From positions 310,001 through 374,000 of the forward strand of contig NC_088308.1 of NCBI RefSeq assembly GCF_910592395.1: a stretch of DNA of 64,000 nucleotides, in the 5' to 3' direction. The DNA comes from Lineus longissimus (Eukaryota > Nemertea > Pilidiophora > Heteronemertea > Lineidae). The notes beneath the pieces are model-generated. The model ran no database searches. It worked only from the letters and a program-made list of their open reading frames with translations, and was not told the DNA's origin. Shown here piece by piece: positions 11,801 through 25,697 of the stretch (the stretch's first letter is position 1; every line of letters starts with the position of its first letter). A program made the translations under genes and the position numbers.

Positions 11801-13257
11801 GCGTAACAATGAATAAATACAACAAACTCAGCTGAGAAGAAACAGATATATGATGACCAAGACACAAACATGAGAACACTTTGAGTCAACACACCGGTTA
11901 ATCAGATTGTGTCGGTAGTCGTATTCCTCGTTTTCAAAAGATACGGTAGATCGATTTTTCTCATTTAGCCCAGTTTCAGCACATCTCGTCAATCGATTGT
12001 TGGCTAGACATCGGGTCAGGGCAAGGCTTGGGGTTGTGAAAGCTTTGGCTTAGGGCAGATTTTGAGAAGGGTTTACACCAGCATCCGAGCTGGCTGATAA
12101 TGATTGATTTTGAAGTGTTCATCATCACCTACCCCCATGTGATATTGCTAATTCTATATCACGATGAATTGCAAGAATAATTCGGCAAATTCCGTCTGCC
12201 ATTAATCCTACTTTGCGTGCGAGGGAGACATTGGGTCATTTTGGACATTAAAAACGTTTCACCAGCATAACGGGTTGCGTTCAGAACAAACGAAAGTGAT
12301 TGATGGTAGGTTGTAGTGATCATTCCTCATCATTTTCCCAACTGAACGATGTCTTTTTTCGTTTCTTCTATCAATCTAAATGATAATCAGTCCGTCTGCC
12401 ATCAGTCTTGTTTCATGGGCAGTAGGCACGGTAGGAGAAAATGTAGCCCTTTCTTTACGAGAGGATGATCGATCGTCACTAGTTATTCGTCTCCTCACTT
12501 GTTGTGCCCTGGTTGACGGACAGAAAGAGACGCCGTCATATTCACCAGTTGAATTTTTTCATAAGTTCGAAATTCTGAAAAATTTTCAAAGCCAAATTTT
12601 TTTGGGGGCTGATGATGTTTCCTCATTTTGAGCAGAATGTTTTTGGGATAAGAGGCATTTAACAAGCGTGTATTTTTATTTGATGCAAGTTACCGAGCAC
12701 GCGTTGGGTTGGCTGGGTTTATTCTTTGCCATCTGTAAGTCACTACTGGTACTTACTTTATCCATTTATCCTTTACTAGTTTTATTATTTTGTAACCTCT
12801 TTCAATCTACCTGCGGTATCGTCTTGCAAAAAACGAACTGCAGAGGATTATTTCAGCGATGCTGATAACAGTGGTTGAATGAGCTGGTACATTTTCCACA
12901 TATCTGAGATTACCATCATTTGCACTGGCTGCAACCACTTCAATCTCGGCTAGTATACATTTCCAGCATAGTTTGAGTATCATGTTGAATCGCGATGGAG
13001 TCTCTTCACTCTACTATTCTCTGTTTAACACAAGTATTGAGATCTAAGATGGCGTCTGTTAGCAACAGATAGTAAAAGCAGATTTGCTGTCATTCTTATC
13101 ATTCCAGGTTCAGAAAGGAAAACAATATCGGCGAAAACAACATGCTACTCTCGCTAGCGATGCAGCCTGCTCTTGGATTTCAAAAGAGAAGACCACGCCT
13201 TGATTCGATCTCTGATTGGAATGGACCCAGTAGACTCGAATAAGAGATAACCTTACG
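8831..13257. other. 4.4-kb interval without recognised genes
   Basis: Many short ORFs occur on both strands (for example 9496-9714 and 10853-11191), but none shows a recognisable domain, consistent splice sites or a family motif. A G-rich run lies at about 8982-9000. The interval probably includes the promoter of the Ly6-like gene, and nothing else can be supported. Confidence 0.4.
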
Positions 13258-16200
13258 ATGGATCAGTCCTTCTTTTTGGTCGTCACTTCACTGATCTTTT
13301 TTCTTTCAACAGGTAAGTTTCATGTTTTCAAAAGTCCTTTACAATAACGAGTTCTGAGCTTATTATCACACGATATCATCAGGTGAACTTAGAAAATTGC
13401 GCTGAATATCCCGAGTCTAGAAGATGGGATTCAGCTGCTGTCGAGTTTGACGGTTCTTGGCGTTGTCGGTATACGGTATAGCATCGCAGCGGCCATTTTG
13501 TGTGGATCCACCATATCTTGATTTATATACCGTTATACACACAGTGTCCACTATGTGTAGCAGAATTAGATCAACTTGGGTGAGGTGCACTGTGATCTTC
13601 AATGGCAAGAGGGGAGCTAGGTTATGGATGGCGTACCTCTGATAGTTTAGAATGGCACTAGTCACCCGTTTCGTAACAGCGCTTCCTGCTGGCAAGATAC
13701 TAAGTTACTTCTATCATGTTTATACTAAGACAGACTTACCATCAGCCAGCCCCGTATCACTAGGTCATCTTGACTACATACAGAGCATCATTAATCAATC
13801 TGGGGATCACGTCAGCTTCGTGATTTGTTCACTGATCTGGTTTTAGATTGATTGGTACCTCATTTCCTGACTATATCAAAATGGAAATATGCATCAGTTT
13901 TCATTAACATTTAAATGGTGATTCATGTAAGGAAGCTGAAAACGCATGTCAAACAAGAAACACAATATTGTCCAAAGTGCTGTTGGTGATTGTTGGTCTT
14001 GGCTAAAGGAAGATTCCTTTCTCAGTTCTGCGCCATGGCAACTCATCCGAAATGGCGGCCATGGTTGCCATTTTTGATTATGAGGTTATTTTTCATTATA
14101 TAACTCGACATGACTTTCACAAATTGTTGACAATAATCGCCTCTACTATTAAAGAAAGGCTCCTAGGAGTTTTAATGACGTTGTTATTGCTGCAAACTCT
14201 CTATCTTTTTCGTTAAATCGTTAGAACTGTGCTCGCATTATTGCAAAGGGACACTCACTCACCTACTCCTGCAACTTGACATTTCTCTCACAGCTGTGCC
14301 CACAATGCCTGGGTCAATAACTTAGGGCCATCCGGTGTATCCAATGTCTTTAAGAAATTCATACATTTTGCATCTCAATACGACTCCAGTTGGATAATCC
14401 CAAACTAGAATGCATGTACTCAAAGAAAAAGAAAAGAATAAGATTACTGCCTACGATCTCAGCTAATCTCAGAGCAGTCATATGCTAACAGCTATTTCAG
14501 CGTCAGTGTGTCATCAATCGTGGAATAATTAGATCGCTTTTTTGTTCGCTAACAAAGGCTAAAAAGGATATAATCGCTTCTTCATCTCTATTTCGTTACC
14601 TGCTATATATATATATATATTCTTTTCATTTATGTATGTCGCTTATGGCCATTGGGGTAGACCATGTTCAGAGGATTGTGGGGGTGAAGTCGGGGAGGGG
14701 AGAGGGCAGAAAGAAAACTGCATCCAGTAAGCCTATTTCAACATTTCTCCTGTTCTTTCCGTGTCCGACAATAATTATTTTCATTACAGGATCGAACAGC
14801 GACACAAACTTTCTTGTAAAAGAAACCTCTCGATATATAAGATAAGGGATGAGGTTTATGTAGATAGCTCATACACTTTGCTGAGTTCCTATTCGACGTA
14901 TCAGCTCGAAAACTTATCAAATGTAACTTATTTTAAATTTTTTATCTTGGAACCTGGGAAAGATGCAGTTTTTCTTCAACGCTATACCCGGATCATGAAA
15001 AGTTATTACACAATTCTCTGAAAAGATCCTGAGAAGCGAAGCAAAGAGCTTTATTGCTAAGATATCAGTCTTCTTCCTCACTTAAGATTAGATTTAGCAA
15101 AATGCACACTCATTGAAAATGCCTCACTTAATTTATCGGCTTTATTTCGAGTTGGCATTTGATAATAAGTGTAATTGACAGGTACCACTTAAGGGAGGCA
15201 CAGACGCTATCGTAATGGAATTTGCACTTTTACAGCTCAGTGCCCTGTTTCTCAGTCAGCGTTAGAGGCAAACGCCAGCGTTAGTTCAACTCATCGACGT
15301 AATACCAACGTTACTCCTAACGCTGATTGAGCAGTCAGGCAGAGAACTAAGAGCAAGATGGGGAAAAACTCGAGATATTGCCTTCTAATAGGCAACTGTA
15401 CGTATCAATGAGGTATGGCGACCTTTCAGTGTTATGCACGCAGCTTGTAACCAAAATCCCAATCCGCAGGCGAAGAAGGTGGCATTATTCTCTCTGTGCA
15501 GTGTCAAATAGGCTATGACAGATAAAAAATTCTGTGATGTTAACTTAAACTCGGCACAAATTGCTAGGCTGATGGAGTGCTGCGTGCAACGGCTGCTGTG
15601 GAGTGCTATTTTTATTAGCTAAGTCAGGAAGTAGATGGTGTTCTTCAACTCTGTCGTAGAGGGTAAACGTGGATTGGAGTCATCCACCCCAGCCTGATGT
15701 CTTGACTTGCATTTGGTTCCGTTTGAGAAAGGTGATACAACACGATGTGATAAAAGTTGAAAAGAAAAATAACTGTGACATTTCGATGATCGGATCTGTA
15801 TTAAACATGTCGATGTCTATGAGACCGATCGACAATCTTATCATGGAGCCGTCGAAAACGGGATGAAATCTTAGCGCAATTGGGGATTTTTTTCTCTGTA
15901 AACGTTTTGCAGAGTCTAAGCGTTCATTATACTCCATCAGGGGCATTAAGAGGCCATGACTGCAAGGGTAAAAAACTTGATTGCTAGAAAGATTGATGAA
16001 AAAACACTAGATATGCATTTGTCCTCCTACTGGGGAATATTCAATCGACTATTATCATCCTCGTCGCCCAGACGCAAAAACGTCAAAGCCGCTGCATTAT
16101 ACCTGCAATGACCAAGTGTAGCTGTCCTCAGGGAGCCATTCATCATCTCGTGATCTCCCAGTCTCGGAGCGCTGTGATATCAATCCTTGGTTGCAGATCA

Positions 16201-18479
16201 TGAATAAGGTTCATGCCAAGTAAATCGGTGATTAGGAAGAACAAGAACATTGGAAGTCACGTAGTGGGATAATTAAAAATTTTCGACTCATTCAGAATTT
16301 ATTTTGCTTCAGAGGAGCATAGTTTTGACCACGATCATGACTACCCTCTTATTGATATTTCATTTTCATCCTGCTCTTCCTCTTATAGTTATTATCAGCT
16401 CATTATGTAGCAATTCGCTATTCCTGCCTCATAGAGTACGCTGGAAAACAAGAGTTTCACGTATCTCTGCGTTCCTCTTCAGCTGCCTGATCTATTGTAC
16501 TGAAACACTGATTATAGGGAACATTAAAAACTGTTTCACCTCTACCCTATCATGGAACATCAAAGGTGATGCAGAGTAAAGACATGATAGACGAAGTCCT
16601 TCATCGGCTTCCCATTGCATGATACGCTTATGAATTCTTCAATCCTCGTCAGAGACAATGAAACAAATTGCTTCATCGAAGATTATATTTGGCGGCCAAA
16701 CATTTTTTACTGAGATAACTACTCTGACGAATGTTCTGCTCCGCTCCCGTTTGCAAATTCTCCATTAGTCGCTGCAAAGTAAATTGGTTATGGATTTGGT
16801 GACTATCCCTGGTTGATAAAAAATAGTTCCACTGAAAACTGCAGAGGAAAGTTAATCATTCCATGCACTGCATATCAAAATTAATCTCGTCAAATGCGGT
16901 TTGAACAAAGTTTTTGAATGAGACGATATAGTTTTCCTTTGACGAAATATTTTTGTAATGATGCACAGGTAGGCACGCATAACGGCAATACGACCGTGAG
17001 AAACCATGTGTTTCACCACATTGATTCATTCGCATAACCAATCCGTCCATTAGTGGCTCGTAAATACGAGTTATAGCGGCATTATTTTGTCAATAGAGGC
17101 TATGATATGTAGGAAGATACTGTAATCCATTATATTATCTGACATGAAGATTCTGAGCTACCGGTATTTCCAATATAGAACTATAATCACATTCCGGATA
17201 GGATTCATAGCCATCCTGCTCTGGCTTCACGTCCGTAGGCGAATGCATACTGAACAAACACTCATTAGAACAAAAAATGCATTCCTGATCCCAGAAACTC
17301 ACTGTAACTGCTGTTTGAAAAGAAGGCCTTCAAATAAAAAGGAAACATATTACACGTTCACCAACAAAGTTGTATTTTAATCATTGGAAGAGTCGATCGA
17401 CATTAAAATTTGGGCTATATACGTCTTGACTATATATAAAATTTGGGCTATATACGAAAATGATTGTAGGTGTCAGGCACGGATCCAGAAGGTTGGAATA
17501 TGCGGCGTGATGTGAAATATCATCACCAAAACGTGATTCAGATAAGGAGGGTGTAAATTACTAACCTTATCACATCACCATCACCGTTTGTTGCGATCTT
17601 GATGAGTTAGGATGATTGTCCTGCAGGGTTGTCATACAGTCCCCCAATCTTCTTTTGAGCTCACATCAAAGACACGGGTGTGTGCCGGTAATCACAGCAT
17701 ATTATCAGGCTGTCATCTCATTTCTTGACACTGACCTCTTGTTGCCGAGTTTGGCAACCATTTTGAACCTGACGAGAATACCCTTGTTTATATTGGTGCG
17801 GAATGGGACGGGCGATGCATAGAATACGATTTGGATTTTCAGTTTAATCTATAATTTGCCGGCACATTATTTACGAATGGACCAGGTATTGATCAAATTT
17901 CAACAATTCATTACACTTTTTTCGCTTCAGTTGAAGGTTTGGTCTGTAAGGTGTGCTCCTATTACTACCGCAAGGGGGACGACCGTTCCTGCCATACCAG
18001 TGTGCACATGCTTCCGTCCGTTGTCTGTCCGTCTCCAGATCATCGATATTGCACCAAAGAGATTGTGCGATTAGCAGGTAGACCTCAGTGTAGTCCCATG
18101 TCCAGAAAATCAGAATGCCCTTGCTTTATCGTACGTACGCAAACCTACAAAACTGCTTAACGAATGGTGTTCTGATATTATTCTCAAGTTGTTCTGCTGT
18201 GTCACAACAATTCTTCCTAACTGGCACATTATGTTCCCATCTACATTTGTCTATTTCATTTCAGACTTGTACAGGAGGATAAGCAGAAACTGCAGCCGAA
18301 CCGACCCCGGGAATTACTGTATAGACGACAAATTGGATGGCAATCATGTAATACGATGTATGTTGTCATGTGATCATGATGAGTGCAATTCGGCAGTGAA
18401 TAACACGAAGACAATCAATTGGTTGATTATCCTATTGACAATATTTGCAATAGTAAGGATTTGTATCGCACAGAGATGA
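13258..18479 (+). CDS. Ly6/uPAR-type three-finger protein, probably GPI-anchored or membrane-tethered
   Basis: Three coding exons are inferred: 13258-13312, 17931-18077 and 18265-18479, joined by two phase-1 introns (donors gtaagt and gtagac). The protein is 138 aa. Exon 1 encodes a classic signal peptide (MDQSFFLVVTSLIFFLST). Exons 2 and 3 supply ten cysteines (24, 27, 39, 51, 59, 77, 86, 99, 103, 108), starting LVCKVC and ending CDHDECN. That matches the Ly6/three-finger pattern, including the terminal Cys-Asn, and this exon layout is typical of the family. After the domain come N/S/T-rich residues and a hydrophobic segment (about 118-135), which suits a GPI-attachment signal, although the very end is basic (RICIAQR), so a plain membrane anchor is possible. 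Intron 1 is 4.6 kb. Candidate poly(A) signal AATAAA at 19541. Family members modulate receptors or adhesion; the target is unknown. Confidence 0.8.
14603..14621. repeat. Short (TA)n microsatellite
   Basis: A run of about nine TA dinucleotides within intron 1 of the Ly6-like gene. Confidence 0.8.
15251..15331. repeat. Short imperfect inverted repeat (15-bp arms)
   Basis: The left arm ctcagtcagcgttag (15251-15265) and the right arm ctaacgctgattgag (15317-15331) are complementary with one mismatch, separated by about 51 bp. An extra copy of agcgttag lies inside. This could be a small hairpin or the ends of a very small non-autonomous element. Confidence 0.5.
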
Positions 18480-19690
18480 TAAAAGGGTTGGCTGTTGTGT
18501 TTATCTTCCTGTTCTAAATCAAAGGATATTACAGCGAATAAGGTAACCGGTGAAAAAGATGAGTATTCTCATCGAAAGATGGAAACCCGATAAACTATGA
18601 TGATCGAATGAGAATATGAGGGACTTCGACACCACTGAAGAGATGATGCAATGGGTATTCAGATACCCTCGTCAAATGATTTGAAGCAAGTGACATCTCG
18701 TGTTAGATACTGGAACTAGCATTACGTTAAAAAGGTTGTTATTGGAACAAGATAGTGGTTGTTTGGATTCAGGTTCATGACGGGCTGCGCGAGCTGAGTT
18801 TACACTTAACTAACGGTGTGCTTTTCTTTGCCATCCTCACTATCAAGATGAGAGCAGCTGCTCAGCAAGCTAAAACATTCAATGAGGGCTTAGGCCTCTC
18901 TGTTACGTAACGCGGTGTAATTTCGAGGTCACCATTTAAAAACCACCCGTTGGCATTGATGTTCCAGCATTCAAGACTTGCTAATATTCAATACGTCTTT
19001 CTGACGTAGGTCCTACGAAGGGAATACGTTGAGGCCTTTAATGAAGATGTATTGCATATATTTTGTACCTATACACATACATATATCCTCCCTGTTTGTA
19101 AAGTTTTTCATAAGATCTATCCTGGTGTGGAAAGCGTTGAAGGAGTAGGCAGTTAATGGAAACAATAAAGAACAGCTTTGCCCGATGTTTATGTCGAGAA
19201 AGGACATCATGATATTAAGACGACACTTGCAATGACTTATCGTCTGCACTCGGCCGGGCGGGGCGAGAAGCTTGCTGTTACCAAGTGTCGCTGAAATAAC
19301 GCGTTTTTCTAGTATCTAAGAGTTGAAACCAACGCCTACTCCTTTGATATATAAGATAGCTAATAATACTAGTGGTTCTGGTCTCATAGTGTCTGGTTGA
19401 TATAGACTGATGAAGAACATGCCTTGAAGAACGTTCTCTACCCGGAATGGCCGAGACTGCCTTGATGAATGTTATCCAGGGTGACATGTAACGTCAACTA
19501 GGTTCACAACTGCAAATGCTTAGAAATGATTAGAAGAACTAATAAAATATTTATAAGAAAAGGTGTTCTTGTGTTGTTGCGTATTCTTCATCATCTTCAG
19601 TGTTCGGAGTTGTCATGATGCAGTGAGCTTGTCGGTCGAAGGCTAGCCAACTGTGCTGTCACTGAGCACTAGAGTTTTCTGATCAAATAA
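18480..19690. other. Ly6-like gene 3' region and gene-free interval
   Basis: No further coding exon is seen after the stop at 18479. AATAAA at 19541-19546 is a candidate polyadenylation signal, which would give a 3' UTR of about 1 kb. Short ORFs on both strands lack recognisable features. Confidence 0.35.
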
Positions 19691-20400
19691 GCCAACTGTC
19701 ACCAATATTTAGACAAATCCGTAGCCAGAATCAGCATCTTTAACGGTGGTCACGTACTGCTTGCTCAGCCCTTTCTCCAGAAGCTTGCCTTGGCGGTGTG
19801 ACAGAATCTAAGATCAACTGCCTGGACCTTAATGGTCACCAACGTATAGACAAACCCAAAGCCAGAATAATCACCTCTATTAGTGGTCATATAGCGCCCT
19901 GTCATCCTCTCGATCATAAGCATGACAGGTCAAACAAGTTCGATCTAAGAACAACTGTATACTTCATTGGTCACCGCAATGAGACTTAAGCCAAAGTCAC
20001 ATTCAGAATCTATGACAGTAGTCATACATTACCTTGGTGGTCATGCTTTCCTCCACGCTAGGATGGCAAGGGCCTACAGCTACTGTCTGTACTTCATTGG
20101 TCACCGTAATGAGACTTAAGCCAAAGTCAAAATCAGCATCTATGAAAGTGATCACAGACTACCAGGGTTGTCATCCTTTCCTCCACGCTGGGATGGCTAG
20201 ATCCTACAGCAACGGCCAGCACTTCACTGGTCACCGATATTTGGCCTATGCAAAGTCGAATTCAGCATCTATGAGAGTGGTCACGCACTACCTGGGTTGT
20301 CCTCCACCCAGCGACAGCACGATCCAACTGCATAACCGACTGTACTGGTCACCAATATTTGGCCTAGGCAAACTCAAACTCAGAATCTACGACACTGCCT
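19690..20400. repeat. Degenerate repeat array of about 115-140-bp units, six copies
   Basis: The phrase 'ggtcacc..tat/aat' followed by 'gac/gcc', 'aagtc' and 'cagcatctatga' recurs near 19692, 19830, 19965, 20096, 20227 and 20340, with alternate copies sharing tcctccacgctgggatgg. Copies are clearly diverged, unlike the nearly identical minisatellites elsewhere in the window. A 148-codon open frame over the right half is most likely a by-product of the repetition. Confidence 0.7.
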
Positions 20401-22467
20401 CCCTCTCAGCTCATCTCCAACAAGCACGACAAGCCGGGATGACAAGATCTACCGAGCAACTGCTTCGTTACCATGGATAAGCCTCGCCACCATCAGATAG
20501 AAGCCCTGCTGACCAATCCTTTCCCAGTACAGCTCTGTCTTTGCCATGGCAACCAGTTGTTGGGCTTAGTGATGGATGCTGTGTTTCATTTTTCTATTCG
20601 CTGGTGGAATGCCACACATTGTGCTACAAATGCGTAGAATCGAAATACACCGCACGATCGATGTAAACAAGGTAAAGTAATCATCTGTTCTTGGCGAACA
20701 AAACACCCACAAGGTTGCTAAGTGTTCTTAAAACAGTGTTCATGGATTTGCTCTAATCCGCAAGGATGTAGAAACGGGATGCGTTTCTACAACGCAATAT
20801 AGGTTACTAGATTGTGTTGAAAGATGTCGTTTGAAGGCTATGCATTTGGACAGGAATCTTGTTAGACTGAAGGTATGTTGTATAACTCTGTGTGTCTTCT
20901 ACTAATGTTCAGTAGCGGAAATCATGCGCTGTGGTTTTGCCAGTAGGAATTGTCTGACGTGTGTAGATTCCCGAAAGAATGCCTGGGAAATTGTTGCGCT
21001 GTCGCTCGATCGGTGTAGGGAAGTTTATGCATAGATATGTATCGATATTCATCTTCCTAAGGTATGAATTTGGTGATACGTTGTTAGCGAATGAACGGAT
21101 TGTGTGCATTATTGCAAGAATCAGAGAGGTGTCCGTGTCGTACATGGAAAACTGGGTTGACACAGAGGTAAATATTGGCGAGATCATGACCCTAATGTCT
21201 TTAAAATCCTAGAAAAACGAACGTATGGTTCTGTTGGCGTCAGTGGCATAGCCTCGTCTCTTTGATTATCTCCTTGTGCTGCTAGCTTTAGTAAGACTGT
21301 AATGGGGTTGGGCAATGTACTAGTACGATTTTTTGGTATTCTATCAAAAAGTATCATGATGACATTTTATTAGTGATATCATGTAATGGTCAGAAATGTT
21401 CGTTTAGTTGCTATGGGAGACAAACCATCGCTTAAACACCAACACGTTATTGATCCTTACGAACATTGTCGGCTATTCTGATATTCCATAATTCAACCTG
21501 TGCCCACTTAAATGAATAATTCGGTGTCATATGAATTAGGACTGGTTTGATTATCTATGAAAGACAGATTCTGGCGTTGATTGTGTTCGATGGTCCACCA
21601 AACTTGGTTTCAATAAAATTGGGGAGTTTGGTATCAAGTACATGTAGATAAATATGCTATTCTGTTTAAGAAGCAAGACCTTTGGTTCATACTGTCATCA
21701 TCATCGACTATCTTTCCTATCATTGAGAATGAGCTTTGGTTTGATCTACAACCCACCTGCAGTAGCAGTCATATATTTAGATCTTGATAATTGATTCCCC
21801 GGGGCCATTGAACAATAACATAACGGTGTAAATATGATTATTGACATTCAATGATTCTGACTGTCATTGTCAGTACGCTACACACTAATGATACCGCCAT
21901 CCAATTTACTCTGCCAATCAACCGAAGGGTGTGTTATTTGCTCAGAGGAATGGCTGACTGATCAATCGAAAACGACACAGCATTTACTTTTGTAATCAGT
22001 CTTTACCTGCTGGAATAGTACAGTGTCTCGAAGAAATATATGTATTGATATATCGACAATATTCCATTTACCTACCTGAAGGCAGTTCTTAACTGTCAAT
22101 ATGAAACTCACTGAAATAAATGCCACTGGTATCCAAATGCCGGTGAAACATCTGTGGTTGTTTCCCATGTGTCAGTGTTTCCAAACAATAGGCAGCTAGA
22201 GAGACCATGACTTTTCAATAGGGGGAAACACAGAAAAACTTGTCAATCTATCTTTTAGCGTTCCCAAACAATGAGGGGAAACACTCAAAAATAGAAACAC
22301 TCAAAAACATTACACCGGTATTACACTATTGTGGGCACGGTGGATCGATACTACCCTTTATTCCTTCCACAGGTGGTGTTTTAAAGTGATGAATACTCAT
22401 TGTCATTTCTTCCACAGGTTATGTAACCGTACCCATGGCCAAATAGCGGCCCCCGTACCAGCAAGGC
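20401..22467. other. Interval without recognised coding sequence
   Basis: No supported gene. A splice-acceptor-like ttcttccacag at about 22407-22417, just before the TPM-domain gene, could start a 5' UTR-containing exon that includes the ATG at 22468. Confidence 0.35.
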
Positions 22468-25400
22468 ATGGGGTATGAGCCAACTAGGTATTTGGTGCTA
22501 GCCGTCCTTCTCACCTCGTCCCAGTCATCACAATCAAAGGAACCCAAAACAAAGGAATGGACCAAAGAGATCTTCCCGAACCCTCATCGCCATGTCTACG
22601 ACTGTGGCCAGAGAGGCAGGAGGTCGAATGTCTGTGATCCGAACCATATCATTACTTATGACGAGGGTAACACTTTTATTATTTTATCGAACTAAATGAC
22701 AAAAACATCTTGGCAAAGCGCACAGTCTTTACATGCTATTTCTGGATTGTCCTTGAAAAGTCTAAAATATACAAGTAACCCAGGAGGGCAGGAAGCTTGG
22801 TACGCTTGAAGGCCTACCTGAGTAAACAAGATTCATGCTGAAAGAGAGGCCTTTGCCATGATACACAACATTGAAAACCAGCTAATTCAATTGTTTGCTG
22901 TCAAAACCACTTCATTTTTGATAAAGCTTATTCAGCTGTAGAGTGGTAGGAGATGTGTACCACTCCTCTCTCCGCCTCTACCATGCAGCATATGAGTTTA
23001 AGGCAGAAACACCTATGAGCTGTTCGTGACCTGGTGGTTGGTTTTTCAGTCGCTTCTTGTACATACTTTTGATAACAGCGGGAGACTTCCTACAACTTGT
23101 GGCTGTCATTCAATGATTCGATTAAAACTTGCGAGCAACGTTATTTTGATTAGATATACGATCGAATACATTCTCTTGGTTGCTCTACCATGTGTCCACA
23201 TGCTCGTCAGACCGCTTCCTAATTGGCCAATGAATCGCGGTATTCGCTATTGATTAGCTTCTGCGGGTCCATCAAGGCTTGTGAGGCGCAGGTTGCAGTC
23301 AATCAGGCGGAAAGGGAAGCTGCCCTGAAAGCAATCGATGAATACAGCGACATACTGCTTTCAACATGTTTCAAATATCGCGTGTTATTTTAAGATTCTT
23401 TCAAAACGGCACCTGGGCTGTACGGTAGGTGCAGTACCTTGAAGCCCAATCAGTGAATTTTATCTGTCTAATCGAAACGCTGTCTTTAAAGAATAGATTA
23501 CGTAGTTTGAAGTCGTTGCTTTAGAGGCAGGCACTGGTATAAGTAAAGCCACAGAAGTCTTAGGTCCGGTCTGGAACTAATGACCGGGGTAGCCAAGGTG
23601 TTAGCCTGTGACAGAAAGACTCAGTTGTCCTTGTTGACAACAGACACGATGAAACACGAACGCATGGAACTTATGGATTGTGGGCACATCTGTTTGCTGT
23701 CTTCACCAGGGTTTCTTCGCATCCGGAACAAGTGGTCTCACCTGTCTTATATAGCATCTACCATGTATTTAAAACAGGCATCGTGCAAGAGAAAGATGAC
23801 ATGACATGACGTGTTAGCCTACTGCTTTATGCATTATTCATGTTGGTGGTATTGCTATCGCTATATGATCAATATCCCAATGAAATCTGGAATCTGGAAG
23901 ACTTTGTGATATTATGATTCATTGTGCTGTGTTAACCAATTCCCTGTTGCCATAAATATTGAGATGCTATGCCACGAAGTTTTTCGAGAGTTATATATTT
24001 CAACTTCTTTCATTTATATCTCGATTTTACAGCTGTCACCCTTGACAAAATGATCGACCGCCTGAAAGAGCTTCCCTGTCCATGCGACGTGTGTCCTGGA
24101 GGTAAACGGGGCGGGTACAGCATCGGTATTGCACTTGTGCCAATGCTTAAGTTGACAGCAGAATATGATGGGTAAGTGAAACATCGGTAAAATCATCGTA
24201 TAAAAGTTGTGGATTACCTTCTTACCTTACGTCCCTTGGCGGTAGTTGGAGACACCTTAGAGACTACATAACTGAGTCAAAGGAGCCTGGTCTTCAGCAA
24301 TCCGACAAAACGTTAAACCTTTATCTCCCGTTTTCCATTGTCCCGGGCTACGTCTTCATTCGTACCTAATATAAGGTTTAGTTTCTAAACTGTACACTGT
24401 TTTCAATCTTATCAAAAGGGTTCGCGTCCGAAACATATAGGTCTTAGGTGCCACCAATGAACTTCGAAAGGCCCAAATTTATGTTAACCCCCAGTTGGTC
24501 AATAATTTGCGGACGAACTCTATCTGATATTGATCTTCTCTCTGTTCAGGTCGGTGATCACCCCGAAGCAGCTGATGCTGCAGATAGAGCAGTTCGCGGT
24601 CTACCTTAGAGATAAGAAGTGGAACTTTGGCATTTGTAACAACGATATCATTATCCTTATCGTCGATGAACTAGACATTGTAAGTTTGTCGATTTGTTAG
24701 TACTACTACTACTACTGCTACTGAAAAATACACATGTAAAGATACACCAAACAAAGAAATGTCACAATACACCCAAAATAACAAACTTGGCTAAGTCATT
24801 GGGAATACGTCTGGCAGATCTCTGGTCGTTGTGTAGTAGCATCAAGTGATGAGTTCTGGTTGGTGCCTCATCTTGGTTTACGAACTGAACGTCAACTTTT
24901 AGTATTTCATACCAAGCTTACTGCTACCATGATAGCTTCTCAACGTTAAACACCTCTATCGTCTGCAGGTTTTCATAACAACCGGATCAATAGCCAAAAA
25001 CAAAGTCACCAGCCTATGTCTTGATGAGTCCAATGCTAGGGTCAACGAGACATTCAAAGTGGGCAACTATACTCAGGCATTAAAGTTATTGCTCACAGAT
25101 TTTAAGTAAGTCTCGTTTCACCATTTTCATTGTAGAAGAAATTGCTTCGCACAAGTTTATGTTTTGAAGTGTATCCAATTGTCCATATAGTGTGAGGAAT
25201 GCTAGATTCACTCTCAGTGTTGTATACCCTTTGTCATGTAATGACCGGCTTATTCTGTCATTATTCTGTCAATAAACATGGCAGATCCACCACCCAAACT
25301 TTATGAGTTGACTATAAACATCAATCGCTAACAAGACGAGTAAAGCGTCTACTCCATACATTTCAGGTATTACTTCACAAAAGGTGGCAATTGCACTGTG

Positions 25401-25697
25401 GGATTCGGGGTCAAATCAGACTGGCCGATAGAAGCGATAGTCGGAGTGATCACAGGAACCCTGGTCTTTTTCATCGTGTGTTGTGTGACGCTGACGAGGT
25501 TTTGCTCGGGTGCTGGTGCATCTGGCGGCGGGAGCTCTCATAGGCATCATTACAGTGCGTACACTCGTACACAGAAGGAGCAGAGGGACGGCCTCGTTGA
25601 GGGGAAGACCATAGAGGGAGATGGGTTCATGATAGATGCTATGATTGATGCTAGGGAAGAAGCGGCAAGGGAGCGCACGCATGTTCATGCTGTATGA
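22468..25697 (+). CDS. TPM-domain type I membrane protein, MOLO1-like
   Basis: Five coding exons are inferred: 22468-22666, 24033-24171, 24550-24679, 24969-25105 and 25367-25697. All have GT-AG borders and keep the frame (311 aa). A signal-peptide-like N-terminus (residues 1-20) is followed by a TPM domain starting at about residue 31 (WTKEIFPNPHRHVYDCG, then VCDPNHIITYDEAVTLDKM). That start is typical of animal TPM proteins related to nematode MOLO-1, an auxiliary subunit of levamisole-type acetylcholine receptors. Sequons NET, NYT and NCT fit an extracellular domain. One transmembrane helix lies at about 224-245 (IVGVITGTLVFFIVCCV), then a Gly/Ser/His-rich and acidic cytosolic tail. The Cys-rich insert PCPCDVCPGGKRGG near 80-95 is notable. 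Family placement rests on motifs; partner receptor unknown. Candidate poly(A) signal AATAAA at 26469. Confidence 0.82.

Noticed and set aside
16304-16579. 91-codon hydrophobic ORF inside Ly6 intron 1
   Set aside because: Hydrophobic composition follows from T-rich sequence; no start context, domain or splice support.
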